Below are positions 5,454-12,818 of a stretch of DNA of 21,906 nucleotides, piece by piece. Position 1 is the first letter of the stretch; every line of letters begins with the position of its first letter. Source of the DNA: Dehalococcoidales bacterium (GTDB lineage: Bacteria; Chloroflexota; Dehalococcoidia; Dehalococcoidales; UBA5760); the NCBI GenBank assembly GCA_016931015.1, contig JAFGFP010000074.1, forward strand, positions 1 to 21,906, given 5' to 3'. The position numbers were made by a program, and so were the translations under genes. The notes beneath the pieces are model-generated. The model was not told where the DNA came from. It made no database searches and saw only the letters and a program-made list of their open reading frames with translations.

Positions 5454-6707
5454 TTATGAAAAATCGCGGGGGTCGGTAATCTCGCCGGTAACGGCGCTGG
5501 CGGCGGCGGTGGCGGCGCTGGCCAGGTAGACGAAGGCCTCGGGGTTACCCATGCGCCCCTTGAAGTTCCGGTTGGCCGTCGACAGGCAGTTCTCACCGTT
5601 TCCCAGGGCACCCTGGTGCAGACCGAGGCACGGGCCGCAGCCCGGCGGCAGAATGAGCGCTCCGGCCTGGAGCAGGGTCTCGATATAGCCGGCGGCGATT
5701 GCCGCTCGCATAACGGCGCGCGACGCCGGGGCAATCACCAGCCGGGTCTGCTCGTGACGCTGCCGGCCCTTCAGGATGGCGGCGGCTACGGCCAGGTCGT
5801 CGAGACGCCCGCCGGTGCAGGTGCCGATAACTACCTGCTGAATCTTAGTTCCTTTAATCTCCCTGGCGGGAGCGGTATTATCCACGGTGTGCGGTCGGGA
5901 GACTACCGGCTCAAGCTCGGCCAGGTTAATGTCAATCGTCCGTACGTAGCTGGCCGAATCATCGGCAGAGAGCGGCTGGTAATCACCGTCCCTCCCCTGC
6001 CCTTCGAGGTAACTCCGGGTCACCTCGTCGCTGGGAAAAAGCCCGACCTTGGCGCCGGCCTCTACCGCCATGTTGGCTATCGTGAGACGTTCCGGCACAC
6101 TCATGGCGCTTAGGGCCTCCCCGCCGAACTCCAGTGCCTGATAGGTAGCGCCGTCGGCTCCAATCAGCCCGATGAGGTAGAGGATGAGGTCTTTGGCGTA
6201 GACCCCGCTGGCAAACCTCCCGGATAGCACTACCTTGATGCTCTCGGGGACACGGAGCCAGGTCTTCCCCAGGGCCATAGCCACGGCGACGTCGGTGGAG
6301 CCCATGCCGCAGGCAAAGGCCCCCAGGCCGCCGGCGGTTACCGTGTGGGAATCGGCGCCGATAATGAGCGCCCCGGGTTTGGCCAGGGACTCGGCGACTA
6401 TCTGGTGGCAGACGCCGTCGCCGACCTCGGAGAGGAGGCTGCCCGTCTCCCAGGCGAAGTCGCGCAGCAATTTATGGTCGTTGGCGAGCTCGCGGTTCGG
6501 GCTGGGCGCGGCGTGGTCGAGGAAGATAGCGGCTTTCAGGGACCCGGCTGGCTGCTTAAAACCGGCCGCCCGGAACTGCCGCACCGTGAGCGGTCCGGTG
6601 GTGTCCTGGACGAAGGCCAGGTCGACCCCGGCGACCACGATATCGCCCGCCTGAGCGGAGCTCCCCGACTTGGTGCTCAGTATCTTTTCCGAGAGTGTCT
6701 TACCCAT
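5454..6707 (-). CDS. Aconitase large subunit (LeuC/HacA-type, 4Fe-4S)
   Basis: 417 residues, typical of the isolated catalytic subunit of two-part aconitase/homoaconitase/isopropylmalate isomerase. Iron-sulfur ligands are Cys297 (GTCTGGRLDDL), Cys357 and Cys360 (PPGCGPC). The active-site segments DHAAPSPN (64-71) and GADSHTVTAGGLGAF (117-131) are intact, as is TANRNFKGRMGNP near the C-terminus. With the small subunit it should isomerise citrate to isocitrate via cis-aconitate. It is first in the minus-strand cluster, with its own promoter about 110 bases upstream. The ribosome site before the ATG at 6707 is weak (GAGA). The stop codon TAA lies within the first copy of the tandem-repeat array. 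Assignment as aconitase rather than LeuC depends on the neighbouring citrate synthase and isocitrate dehydrogenase genes. Confidence 0.88.
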   Translation of the reverse strand: MGKTLSEKILSTKSGSSAQAGDIVVAGVDLAFVQDTTGPLTVRQFRAAGFKQPAGSLKAAIFLDHAAPSPNRELANDHKLLRDFAWETGSLLSEVGDGVCHQIVAESLAKPGALIIGADSHTVTAGGLGAFACGMGSTDVAVAMALGKTWLRVPESIKVVLSGRFASGVYAKDLILYLIGLIGADGATYQALEFGGEALSAMSVPERLTIANMAVEAGAKVGLFPSDEVTRSYLEGQGRDGDYQPLSADDSASYVRTIDINLAELEPVVSRPHTVDNTAPAREIKGTKIQQVVIGTCTGGRLDDLAVAAAILKGRQRHEQTRLVIAPASRAVMRAAIAAGYIETLLQAGALILPPGCGPCLGLHQGALGNGENCLSTANRNFKGRMGNPEAFVYLASAATAAASAVTGEITDPRDFS

Positions 6708-6798
6708 AGTATTCTCTGCTTATAGTTCGTTCGGCTGATAGCGGCTGCGGTCTTGAGGCGGTTAGGTAGCGGGAGACGAGTGGCTTCCCCTCGGCTAC

Positions 6799-6827
6799 TT
6801 GCTTTTCAGATAATGTGATTATAATAT
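6799..6827 (+). promoter_or_regulatory. Possible promoter of the NIL-ferredoxin operon
   Basis: Plus strand: TTGCTT (6799-6804), 17 bases, then TAATAT (6822-6827); TATAAT at 6820-6825 gives a 15-base spacer instead. It shares the AT-rich core 6811-6830 with the opposite-strand aconitase promoter, so both could not easily be occupied at once. Confidence 0.4.
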
Positions 6828-6847
6828 TAAGATAGCGGCGGTGGCAA
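6818..6847 (-). promoter_or_regulatory. Sigma-70-type promoter of the aconitase cluster
   Basis: Minus strand: TTGCCA (6842-6847), 18 bases, then TATAAT (6818-6823). The leader to the ATG at 6707 is about 100 bases. It overlaps the likely promoter of the divergent NIL-ferredoxin operon. Confidence 0.7.
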
Positions 6848-6880
6848 ATCAGTGCCTGAAAAACCGGAGAGGTGGTCTTG

Positions 6881-7297
6881 ATGACGGTATCTATATCTAA
6901 AAGAGTGGTTCTCCATTTTCCGAGACGCATGGTAGACCAGCCGATAGTGTGTCGGCTGGTCAGGGAGTACCATCTCGATTTCAATATCCTGAAGGCCTCC
7001 ATCACCCCCGATGACGAGGGCCTGATGGTGCTGGAGCTTAGGGGTAAGCAGGCCGATTACGACCAGGGCATCAGTTATTTAATCAAGCGCGGGGTAAGGA
7101 TTCAGTCGCTCAGTCAGAACGTCATCCGTAACGAGGAAAGGTGCACCCACTGCGGAGCCTGCGTCGTTATCTGTCCCGCCGACGCCTTTCAGCTTGACCC
7201 GGCTACCCGGCGGGTCACCTTCCTCGGCGATAAGTGCCTGGCCTGCGGGATTTGTCTTTCCGCCTGTCCGCCGAGGGCTATGGAGCTCCATTTCTAA
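6881..7297 (+). CDS. NIL domain plus 2x[4Fe-4S] ferredoxin protein
   Basis: 138 residues from ATG 6881. GGAGAGG at 6866-6872 gives ideal spacing; an in-frame GTG at 6872 lies inside that ribosome site and is rejected. Residues 5-78 form a NIL domain, a small ACT-like fold first seen in methionine-transport ATPases. The C-terminus is a bacterial-type ferredoxin with Cys88, 91, 94, 98 and Cys119, 122, 125, 129, enough for two [4Fe-4S] clusters. Proteins with this architecture, together with COG1900 (DUF39) and COG2122 proteins, were linked to homocysteine formation from aspartate semialdehyde and sulfide in methanogens and other anaerobes. The next gene is the COG2122 member, three bases downstream, which supports that role. 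The electron donor and exact step are unknown. Confidence 0.88.
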   Translation: MTVSISKRVVLHFPRRMVDQPIVCRLVREYHLDFNILKASITPDDEGLMVLELRGKQADYDQGISYLIKRGVRIQSLSQNVIRNEERCTHCGACVVICPADAFQLDPATRRVTFLGDKCLACGICLSACPPRAMELHF

Positions 7298-7300
7298 CCA

Positions 7301-8065
7301 ATGTATCAGCCGCGAAGCTACCGACACTGGATTAGGGATACCGACCTGGTCACTTTCAATGTGGTTGTCGGAGAAACGGACTTGTACCTCAGCGCCGAAA
7401 CTAATCTGAAGAGGAAGGCCCTGCGCCTGGTAAAGAAGTACCGTGATACCCTGGAAGGTTACATCGAGCGCCACCCTGCCTTCCGCGACTCTCTGGAAGC
7501 GTTACCTGTCGACGAGGCTGCCCCCCATATCGTAAAGGCGATGATGGTTGCCGCGGCGAGGGCCGGGGTGGGCCCGATGGCGGCAGTAGCCGGGGCCATC
7601 GCCGAGTTTGTCGGCCGGGAGCTACTGGCCTTTTCCCCGGAGGTAATCGTGGAGAACGGGGGCGATATCTATCTCAAGAGCCCTAAGAAGCGGGTGGTCG
7701 GGATTTATGCCGGTGACTCGCCGCTGACCGGTCAGATTGGCCTGGAGATAGAGGGAGCGGCTACCCCGCTGGGGATTTGTACTTCTTCGGGTACGGTGGG
7801 GCACTCTCTGAGCCACGGCCGGGCCGATGCCGTTATCGCCCTGGCCGGGTCGGCGGCCCTGGCCGATGCGGCGGCGACGGCTATCGGGAACCTGGTAAAG
7901 CGCCCGGACGATATCGCCGGCGGGCTGGAGCGGGCGCGAGGTATCGAGGAGCTTAAGGGGGTGGTCATTATCGTCGGCGGCGATATCGGCTTCTCCGGCG
8001 AAGTTAAGCTCTGTCGTACGTCGCCGCAGGCTGGAAAGCCACCGGTCTTTAGCGCTAGCGGCTAG
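7301..8065 (+). CDS. UPF0280 / COG2122 ApbE-like protein
   Basis: A 254-residue member of UPF0280 (COG2122), distantly related to the ApbE flavin transferases. The N-terminus MYQPRSYR is typical of the family. Other recognisable segments are AGAIAEFVGREL, VENGGDIYL and CTSSGTVGHSLSHGRADAV. No signal peptide or lipobox is present, unlike classical periplasmic ApbE. In anaerobic archaea and bacteria COG2122 genes were tied to homocysteine biosynthesis together with NIL-ferredoxin and COG1900 proteins, and here it directly follows a NIL-ferredoxin gene. Start ATG 7301 is three bases after the upstream stop, with GGAG 15 bases before it, suggesting translational coupling. The biochemical activity is not established. 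Confidence 0.85.
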   Translation: MYQPRSYRHWIRDTDLVTFNVVVGETDLYLSAETNLKRKALRLVKKYRDTLEGYIERHPAFRDSLEALPVDEAAPHIVKAMMVAAARAGVGPMAAVAGAIAEFVGRELLAFSPEVIVENGGDIYLKSPKKRVVGIYAGDSPLTGQIGLEIEGAATPLGICTSSGTVGHSLSHGRADAVIALAGSAALADAAATAIGNLVKRPDDIAGGLERARGIEELKGVVIIVGGDIGFSGEVKLCRTSPQAGKPPVFSASG

Positions 8066-8127
8066 GGAAAGGCCATAGATATAGATTACTAATTCGTCCG
8101 GCAGACCCGGGCGTAAAGGGGGGTGGC

Positions 8128-8361
8128 ATGGCAAAACGGCGGGTGATGCTTAACTATCCTCGGGAGCTGCTTTCCGAGCCGGTTATCTATATCGTCAGCC
8201 AGCAGTTCAACCTGGCGGCCAATATCCTGCGGGCTGAGGTTAACGAGGAGCGGGGCTGGATAATGCTTGAGCTTGAGGGTAGAGACGAGGATATCGAAGC
8301 CGGGATAACCTGGGTCACTTCCCGGGGGATGCGGGTTGAGAATATTGCCGGTGAGACCTAG
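8128..8361 (+). CDS. Small stand-alone NIL domain protein
   Basis: 77 residues covering a single NIL domain (VMLNYPRELLSEPVIY at the start, then LELEGRDEDIEAGI). It closely resembles the NIL part of the protein encoded at 6881-7297 but has no cysteine-rich ferredoxin half and no cysteine at all. A run of Gs (GGGGGG) sits just upstream of ATG 8128. It is 62 bases downstream of the COG2122 gene on the same strand, so it is probably third in that operon. A ligand-sensing role, for example for methionine or a sulfur intermediate, is inference from the ACT-like fold of NIL domains. Confidence 0.85.
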   Translation: MAKRRVMLNYPRELLSEPVIYIVSQQFNLAANILRAEVNEERGWIMLELEGRDEDIEAGITWVTSRGMRVENIAGET

Positions 8362-8379
8362 GCGGACTTAAGCAGCGGC

Positions 8380-8886
8380 TCAGAACAGGTCTTTCAGGTG
8401 CGGCCGCAGGGCTCTCCGGGCGAGGGCGAGACACAGAGCGCTCAGCAGCACGAAAAGGGCCACTTTGAACGACCAGCCGTTGGTAATGATGCCGATGGCG
8501 GTGGTGGCCGCCGGTGGGTGCTCGGTATTGGTAATCGTCATCAGGAAGATAGACAACCCCACCGATAAGGCCCCGGCCAGTATAAAGATGGTGTCCTGGC
8601 TAACGGGTGGCGTGTTCAGGTGGCCGCTGAGCAGAACGAAGTAGGCGAAGGTCCCGGAGAGCAGCCCCACGGCATGCCCCCCGATTAACCGTCTCGGTTG
8701 AGCGGTAATCGAATCGGGCATGGCAAAGACAATAAAGGTGCTCGCCCCCAGAGCGGCCACAATAATAATGCCCCCGCTCAAAAACTTGAAGATGTACAGA
8801 ATCAGCCCCACCACCAGGGCCGCCAGCAGGCTCTGCCGGATATAGTGTTTGGGCGTCTTCTTAAAAGACTTATCAATCAGGTACAT
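8380..8886 (-). CDS. HPP-family integral membrane protein
   Basis: 168 residues with four or five hydrophobic segments. It matches the HPP family: LGASTFIVFAMP followed by AQPRRLIGGHAVG, and the name-giving motif within TEHPPAATTAIG. The cytoplasmic N-terminus is basic. Cyanobacterial relatives have been implicated in nitrite transport, but most bacterial members are uncharacterised. It starts 12 bases after the stop of the antiporter gene, so the two are almost certainly co-transcribed. It converges on the NIL operon with only 18 bases between stop codons and no visible terminator. Confidence 0.85.
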   Translation of the reverse strand: MYLIDKSFKKTPKHYIRQSLLAALVVGLILYIFKFLSGGIIIVAALGASTFIVFAMPDSITAQPRRLIGGHAVGLLSGTFAYFVLLSGHLNTPPVSQDTIFILAGALSVGLSIFLMTITNTEHPPAATTAIGIITNGWSFKVALFVLLSALCLALARRALRPHLKDLF

Positions 8887-8898
8887 TGCTCTTATTTC

Positions 8899-10137
8899 TT
8901 AGGGAGCTTGTTTTGCCACCTCCTCTGCTTCCCCGGCCTTAATAATAGCATATTTGGTCATGGGTGGCGCTATCAGTTCGTTGATAATGACCGAGGCCAG
9001 AATCCCGTTTACCAGCAGGCTGCCCAGTTCGGGAAAGGCGTCCTTGGCCACCAGGGCCAGCCCGATGGTAACCCCGGCTTCCGGTAGCAGGGCGAAGCCG
9101 AGATATTTCCTGACGACATCCGGGGCCCGGGCCTTCCTGGCGCTGGCTCTTATTCCCAGGTACTTACCGGAGAACCGGCCCGCGAAAATCAGGGCCGCCA
9201 GAATCCCCGATACTTTGATGACGCTCAAGTCGAAGTGCATACCCGCCAGCACGAAGAAGATGGCAAAGGCAAAATCCTCGATACTTTCGATGACGATAAA
9301 CGGCTCGTCTTCCAGATTTTTCCCTATCCGGTTCCGGGTCACGAAGCCAATCGCCATGCAGGCCAGGATTACCGAGATGCCCAATGTCTCAGCCAGCCCG
9401 ACACACAGCATTAGCATTCCCAGGACCGAGGCCATAAGCAGGGCGCGGCTTTTCACCAGCCGGGACATCCCGATTAGAGCAAAGCCCAGAGCGACCCCGA
9501 TGCCTATGGATTGCAGTATTTCCAGAGCCGGAATGCCCAGCATTCCGTATAGGGAAGCCCCACCGGCCTCTCCCAGCAGGGGTTTGGCTATCCCCAGGGT
9601 GATGGCAAAGAGAATAACCCCGAGGGCATCGTCGAGGGCGACCACCGCCAGTAGCGTCGTGGTCAGGGGCCCTCGGGCCTTTAGTTCCCGGATTACCGCT
9701 AAGGTGACGGCCGGTGCCGCCGGACAGACTGCGGCTCCGATGACCAGGGCCAGTGGCAAGTAGGTGTGCAGCGGACTGGCGTTGGGGATGGACAGGGTCA
9801 GTGACCCGGTAAGGGTGACGATGAGGGTTACGATGGCCAGGGCGCCCAGGGTTTCGGCGAGTGTCAGCCAGGCAACGCCTCCACCCAGCTTCTTTATTGA
9901 CTCCATTCGCAGACTGCCGCCGATGGCGTAGCCGATAATCGCCAGAACCACCGTGCTGATGATATCCCAGGACTCCAGGGTGGCTTTCGACACCAGATTG
10001 AGGATGGAGGGGCTTAATAAAACACCGATGATAATATAGCCGGTAATCCTGGGGAACTTTAACTTATTGGCGAGCAGTCCGCCGAGCAGACCGACCGGAA
10101 CCATTATCCCGATGGCTAGTAAAGGCTCCTTAATCAT
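8899..10137 (-). CDS. Cation:proton antiporter, CPA2-like (copy 1)
   Basis: 412 residues, about 12 to 13 membrane helices, with no cytoplasmic regulatory (TrkA/USP) domain. The early segment RITGYIIIGVLLSPSIL and the paired acidic residues Asp169-Asp170 (VVALDDALGVI) are the CPA2/NhaA-type ion-binding signature; a DD pair usually goes with electrogenic exchange. The unwound-helix region reads CPAAPAV in place of the TDP seen in many family members. A basic C-terminal core (FSGKYLGIRAS) and PEAGVTIGLALVAKD are also typical. It should exchange Na+ or K+ for H+ in the cytoplasmic membrane. It is followed by the HPP gene (12-base gap) and preceded by a paralogue of identical length. Confidence 0.88.
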   Translation of the reverse strand: MIKEPLLAIGIMVPVGLLGGLLANKLKFPRITGYIIIGVLLSPSILNLVSKATLESWDIISTVVLAIIGYAIGGSLRMESIKKLGGGVAWLTLAETLGALAIVTLIVTLTGSLTLSIPNASPLHTYLPLALVIGAAVCPAAPAVTLAVIRELKARGPLTTTLLAVVALDDALGVILFAITLGIAKPLLGEAGGASLYGMLGIPALEILQSIGIGVALGFALIGMSRLVKSRALLMASVLGMLMLCVGLAETLGISVILACMAIGFVTRNRIGKNLEDEPFIVIESIEDFAFAIFFVLAGMHFDLSVIKVSGILAALIFAGRFSGKYLGIRASARKARAPDVVRKYLGFALLPEAGVTIGLALVAKDAFPELGSLLVNGILASVIINELIAPPMTKYAIIKAGEAEEVAKQAP

Positions 10138-10160
10138 GTGAGCGGCCTATCCCGATTTGT

Positions 10161-10188
10161 CTTATATCACCTTCCAACATTTAATCAA
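10161..10188 (-). promoter_or_regulatory. Possible promoter of antiporter copy 1
   Basis: Minus strand: TTGATT (10183-10188), 16 bases, TATAAG (10161-10166), in the 165-base gap between the two antiporter genes. A second candidate, TTGGCG-18-TATATA, lies further upstream in the same gap. No terminator for the upstream paralogue is seen. Confidence 0.4.
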
Positions 10189-10302
10189 GATACTTTCTAG
10201 TATATACCAAAACAGACGTACCGTCGCCAAAGAACTTGTTGGGCGCAGTCCACTCGGTTTCGGTGTATAAATAAGCAGTTCTTCTGTAGACTTAGTGGGG
10301 GC

Positions 10303-11541
10303 TCATGGGGCTCCTGATACCGGCTCAACGGGGACTCCGGCTTCGCCGGATTTAGTGATGGCGTATTTGGTTAGGGGTGGGGCGACAATCTCATTTATGA
10401 TGACTGAGCCCAGGACTACGTTAAAAAGCAGGTGTCCCAGGGTAGGAAACATCTCTTCGGCGAGTAGGGCCAGACCGAGAGCGACACCCGCCTGGGGTAC
10501 CAGAGCCAGGCCGAGGTATTTTTTCACCTCTTCGGATGCCCTGGAGATTCTAGCGCCGATCATGGTCCCGAAGTATTTGCCGGCGAATCTGACTCCGAAG
10601 AGCAGTAGCGCTAAGGTACCGGCAGTTCTTATGAAACCAGCCTCAAAGTGCATGCCTGAGAAGACAAAGAAGATAGCGAAAACAACCTCTTCAATATTTT
10701 CAATTACACCGGTAGCTTCACTGTCCCTCATCCTGTTGGCGACGACGAAGCCTAGTGTCATGTTGGTCATAATCAGTGAGATGCCCAGGTAGTTGGCCAG
10801 ACCGGTACCCAGTAAAATCATCCCTAAGACTGCGGCTAGCAGCAGGGCGCGGGTCTTCAGGAGCCTGGTGAGATATATCAGGGCAAAACCCAGGGCGACA
10901 CCTATGCCGATAGATTGGGCTATCTCCAGGGCAGGAACCGCCAGCATGTGGTAGAGCGATACGCTGCCGCTACCGATTACCAGGGACTGGGCGATGCCGG
11001 CGGAAATGGCAAAGGCGATGACGGCAATGGCGTCGTCGATGGCGACTACCGCCAGCAGGGTCGTGGTCAGCGGCCCTCTGGCTCGATACTCGCGGATTAC
11101 GGCCATGGTTACCGCCGGTGCCGTCGCCGAAGCTATCGCCCCGGCAACTAAGGCCATGGGGAGATAGTTGTTCATAAAGGTCGCCCCGGGAACGGTGGTG
11201 ACGCGAGGTGCAATAAAGGCTAGTGCCAGAGTGACCACGAGCCAGGCCCCCAGGCTCTGGGTGGGGGTTATCCAGGCGATGCTTCTGCCCAGCTTCCGGA
11301 TTGACTCGATGCGGAGACTGGCCCCGATTAAATAGGCGACGATACCCAGGGTGACGTGGGTGACAATGTCCAGTCTCTCGATAGTGGCCCTTGAAACCAG
11401 ATTCAGTATGGAAGGACTAAAAATAATGCCGATGATAATGTAACCGGTAACCCGGGGAAACTTTATTTTGTTCGATAATATCCCGCCGAGCAAGCCGACG
11501 GTAATCATTATCCCGATAGCCAGGGAGAGGTCAGCGGTCAC
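10303..11541 (-). CDS. Cation:proton antiporter, CPA2-like (copy 2)
   Basis: 412 residues, the same length as the neighbour at 8899-10137. It aligns with it apparently without gaps over the N-terminal half: RVTGYIIIG, the RGPLTTTLLAVVA stretch and Asp169-Asp170 (VVAIDDAIAVI) fall at identical positions. The region before the DD pair reads SATAPAV instead of CPAAPAV. As in copy 1 there is no C-terminal regulatory domain. It starts with GTG at 11541, preceded by GAGGGA eight bases away. The tandem arrangement points to an old duplication followed by divergence, perhaps toward a different ion or pH range, which sequence alone cannot tell. Confidence 0.88.
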   Translation of the reverse strand: MTADLSLAIGIMITVGLLGGILSNKIKFPRVTGYIIIGIIFSPSILNLVSRATIERLDIVTHVTLGIVAYLIGASLRIESIRKLGRSIAWITPTQSLGAWLVVTLALAFIAPRVTTVPGATFMNNYLPMALVAGAIASATAPAVTMAVIREYRARGPLTTTLLAVVAIDDAIAVIAFAISAGIAQSLVIGSGSVSLYHMLAVPALEIAQSIGIGVALGFALIYLTRLLKTRALLLAAVLGMILLGTGLANYLGISLIMTNMTLGFVVANRMRDSEATGVIENIEEVVFAIFFVFSGMHFEAGFIRTAGTLALLLFGVRFAGKYFGTMIGARISRASEEVKKYLGLALVPQAGVALGLALLAEEMFPTLGHLLFNVVLGSVIINEIVAPPLTKYAITKSGEAGVPVEPVSGAP

Positions 11542-11565
11542 CAGAAAAATCCCTCATTATTTATT

Positions 11566-11598
11566 CTGGGCTGCTTGTCTTTGTAGTCTTTAGCCCAG
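11566..11598 (-). promoter_or_regulatory. Hairpin in the leader of antiporter copy 2
   Basis: CTGGGCT (11566-11572) and AGCCCAG (11592-11598) form a perfect 7-bp stem with a 19-base loop, just upstream of the ribosome site of the GTG-started antiporter gene. There is no T-run. It may be a leader hairpin or the end of a transcript. A 12-bp palindrome CCGGCTAGCCGG (11651-11662) and a 6-bp stem CTCCTC/GAGGAG (11666-11671/11681-11686) lie in the same 157-base gap, nearer the GAF gene. Confidence 0.3.
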
Positions 11599-11698
11599 GT
11601 TATACCGTCCAATATTTGTGTCGCAGCAGACCTACCTGAAACCGGGAATACCGGCTAGCCGGCGGCTCCTCTGAAGATGCGAGGAGTCGGGGTGGCGG

Positions 11699-12325
11699 CT
11701 AGATAAATTTCCACCAATCGTGGGCCACGACGCCGGGTCCCTGGCCTATCCATTGGTCGCCGAAGGCGGCTCGCCACTCGAGCAGTTCCCGCCTCACGGT
11801 CACGTAATCCTTATGAACGAACTCGTAGAGCTCGGCATTCTCTAAAGCGATGGCCCCGAGATTAGCTACCGCGGATACGAAGGAGATATCCTCCGAGCTG
11901 AAGAAGTACGGCCTTGCGGTGTAGACCCGCATCACCCCGATAACGGCTTCTCGGAGCCTAACGGGCACGGACAGAATAGAGACCACCCCCTCTTTGGCTT
12001 GCTGCTCCGGATACTGCATGCGCTCGTCGCTGGAGGCATCCAGAATGGTAACCGGCTCGCCCCGCAGTGTCTCGGCGATGCTTTTATCCGCCAGGTAAGG
12101 CCCTTTTCTGATGTACCAGTCGCTCAGTCCGTAGGCGGCGGTGTGAAGCAGCCGTGTCCCGTCCGGGGTGAGGAGCATGATGGAGCAGCCCTTGGCCCCC
12201 AGGGTGTTGACGGCATTCTCCACGATGGAAGTGAGTACCTCTTCCGGGGTGCGCGCCGAGTTCATGGCGGCCGCCATTTCGTAAAGGCTCTCGAAATAAC
12301 TGCGTTTGACCTTTCTTTTAGTCAT
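11699..12325 (-). CDS. Stand-alone GAF domain protein
   Basis: 208 residues. Residues about 25-165 form one GAF domain (TPEEVLTSIVENAVNTLGAKG, then GVVSILSVPVRLREAVIGVMRVY, then FVSAVANLGAIALENAELY). There is a short N-terminal helix, and a C-terminal tail of some 40 residues rich in Trp. No kinase, GGDEF, HTH or other output domain is attached, so it likely acts through a partner or as a small-molecule or redox sensor; its ligand is unknown. The ATG at 12325 has GAGG six bases upstream. It lies 51 bases after ruvX on the same strand and may be the last gene of the alaS-ruvX transcript. Confidence 0.82.
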   Translation of the reverse strand: MTKRKVKRSYFESLYEMAAAMNSARTPEEVLTSIVENAVNTLGAKGCSIMLLTPDGTRLLHTAAYGLSDWYIRKGPYLADKSIAETLRGEPVTILDASSDERMQYPEQQAKEGVVSILSVPVRLREAVIGVMRVYTARPYFFSSEDISFVSAVANLGAIALENAELYEFVHKDYVTVRRELLEWRAAFGDQWIGQGPGVVAHDWWKFI

Positions 12326-12376
12326 AAGTCACCTCGGTTTAGACCGGTCCTTCCCGTGTTGACTACTTGAGATATG

Positions 12377-12814
12377 TTAAATCTCTGCTGGCGGGCTGTC
12401 AAGCTCCGAACCCAGGCCTTGCTCATCCAGATACATCTGCAGGATGATGGCCGCCGCTATGGCGTCATCGTGCCCGCCCCGCTTTTTCCCGGCACTCTGC
12501 ATCAAGCGCCGGGCCGATACCGTGGACAGGCGCTCGTCTCTGAACTCCAGCGGCACCGGTATCTGCCGGCTCAGGCTTTGGGCAAAGGTCTTCACCTTTT
12601 CCGCCTGCTTACCGAGGCTGCCGTCCAGGGAGCGGGGCAGGCCGGCGATAACCTTCGCCACCTGATTGTCGATAATAATATCATTAACGGCTTTAATGTC
12701 CGCCGTCTCGTTCTGGCGGTTGATGATAGTCAGGGGACTGGCCAGTATGCCCTGGGGGTCGCTGAGGGCTACCCCAATCCGCTGGTCGCCGATATCAAGA
12801 CCCAGGCTGCGCGT
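12377..12814 (-). CDS. ruvX: Putative Holliday junction resolvase RuvX (YqgF), no canonical start codon
   Basis: The frame encodes about 145 residues, the normal RuvX length. RSLGLDIGDQRIGVALSD at the start carries the first RNase H-fold catalytic Asp. VAGLPRSLDG, DERLST and the C-terminal HDDAIAAAIILQMYLD follow. RuvX acts in Holliday-junction processing and 16S rRNA maturation. The first ATG/GTG/TTG in frame is the GTG at 12661, which would remove the catalytic N-terminus. Upstream the frame runs only to a TAA within the 3' end of alaS, with no standard start. A perfect GGAGG sits just before, eight bases from an ACG at 12814 that aligns where family members have ATG, and five bases from an ATC at 12817. 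I use ACG 12814. Either a rare start codon is used, or an ATG became ACG by mutation or sequence error. Confidence 0.85.
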   Translation of the reverse strand, partial: TRSLGLDIGDQRIGVALSDPQGILASPLTIINRQNETADIKAVNDIIIDNQVAKVIAGLPRSLDGSLGKQAEKVKTFAQSLSRQIPVPLEFRDERLSTVSARRLMQSAGKKRGGHDDAIAAAIILQMYLDEQGLGSELDSPPAEI

Positions 12815-12818
12815 GATA

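Noticed and set aside
2239..6707. Leucine biosynthesis operon (leuACDB)
   Set aside because: The synthase lacks the LeuA regulatory domain and has the NRDGVQT signature. The dehydrogenase has an isocitrate-type binding segment, and the small subunit has Arg27 in the specificity loop.
11699..12325. Truncated histidine kinase
   Set aside because: After the GAF domain there is only a short tail ending in a normal stop, with no remnant of a kinase domain in any frame downstream.
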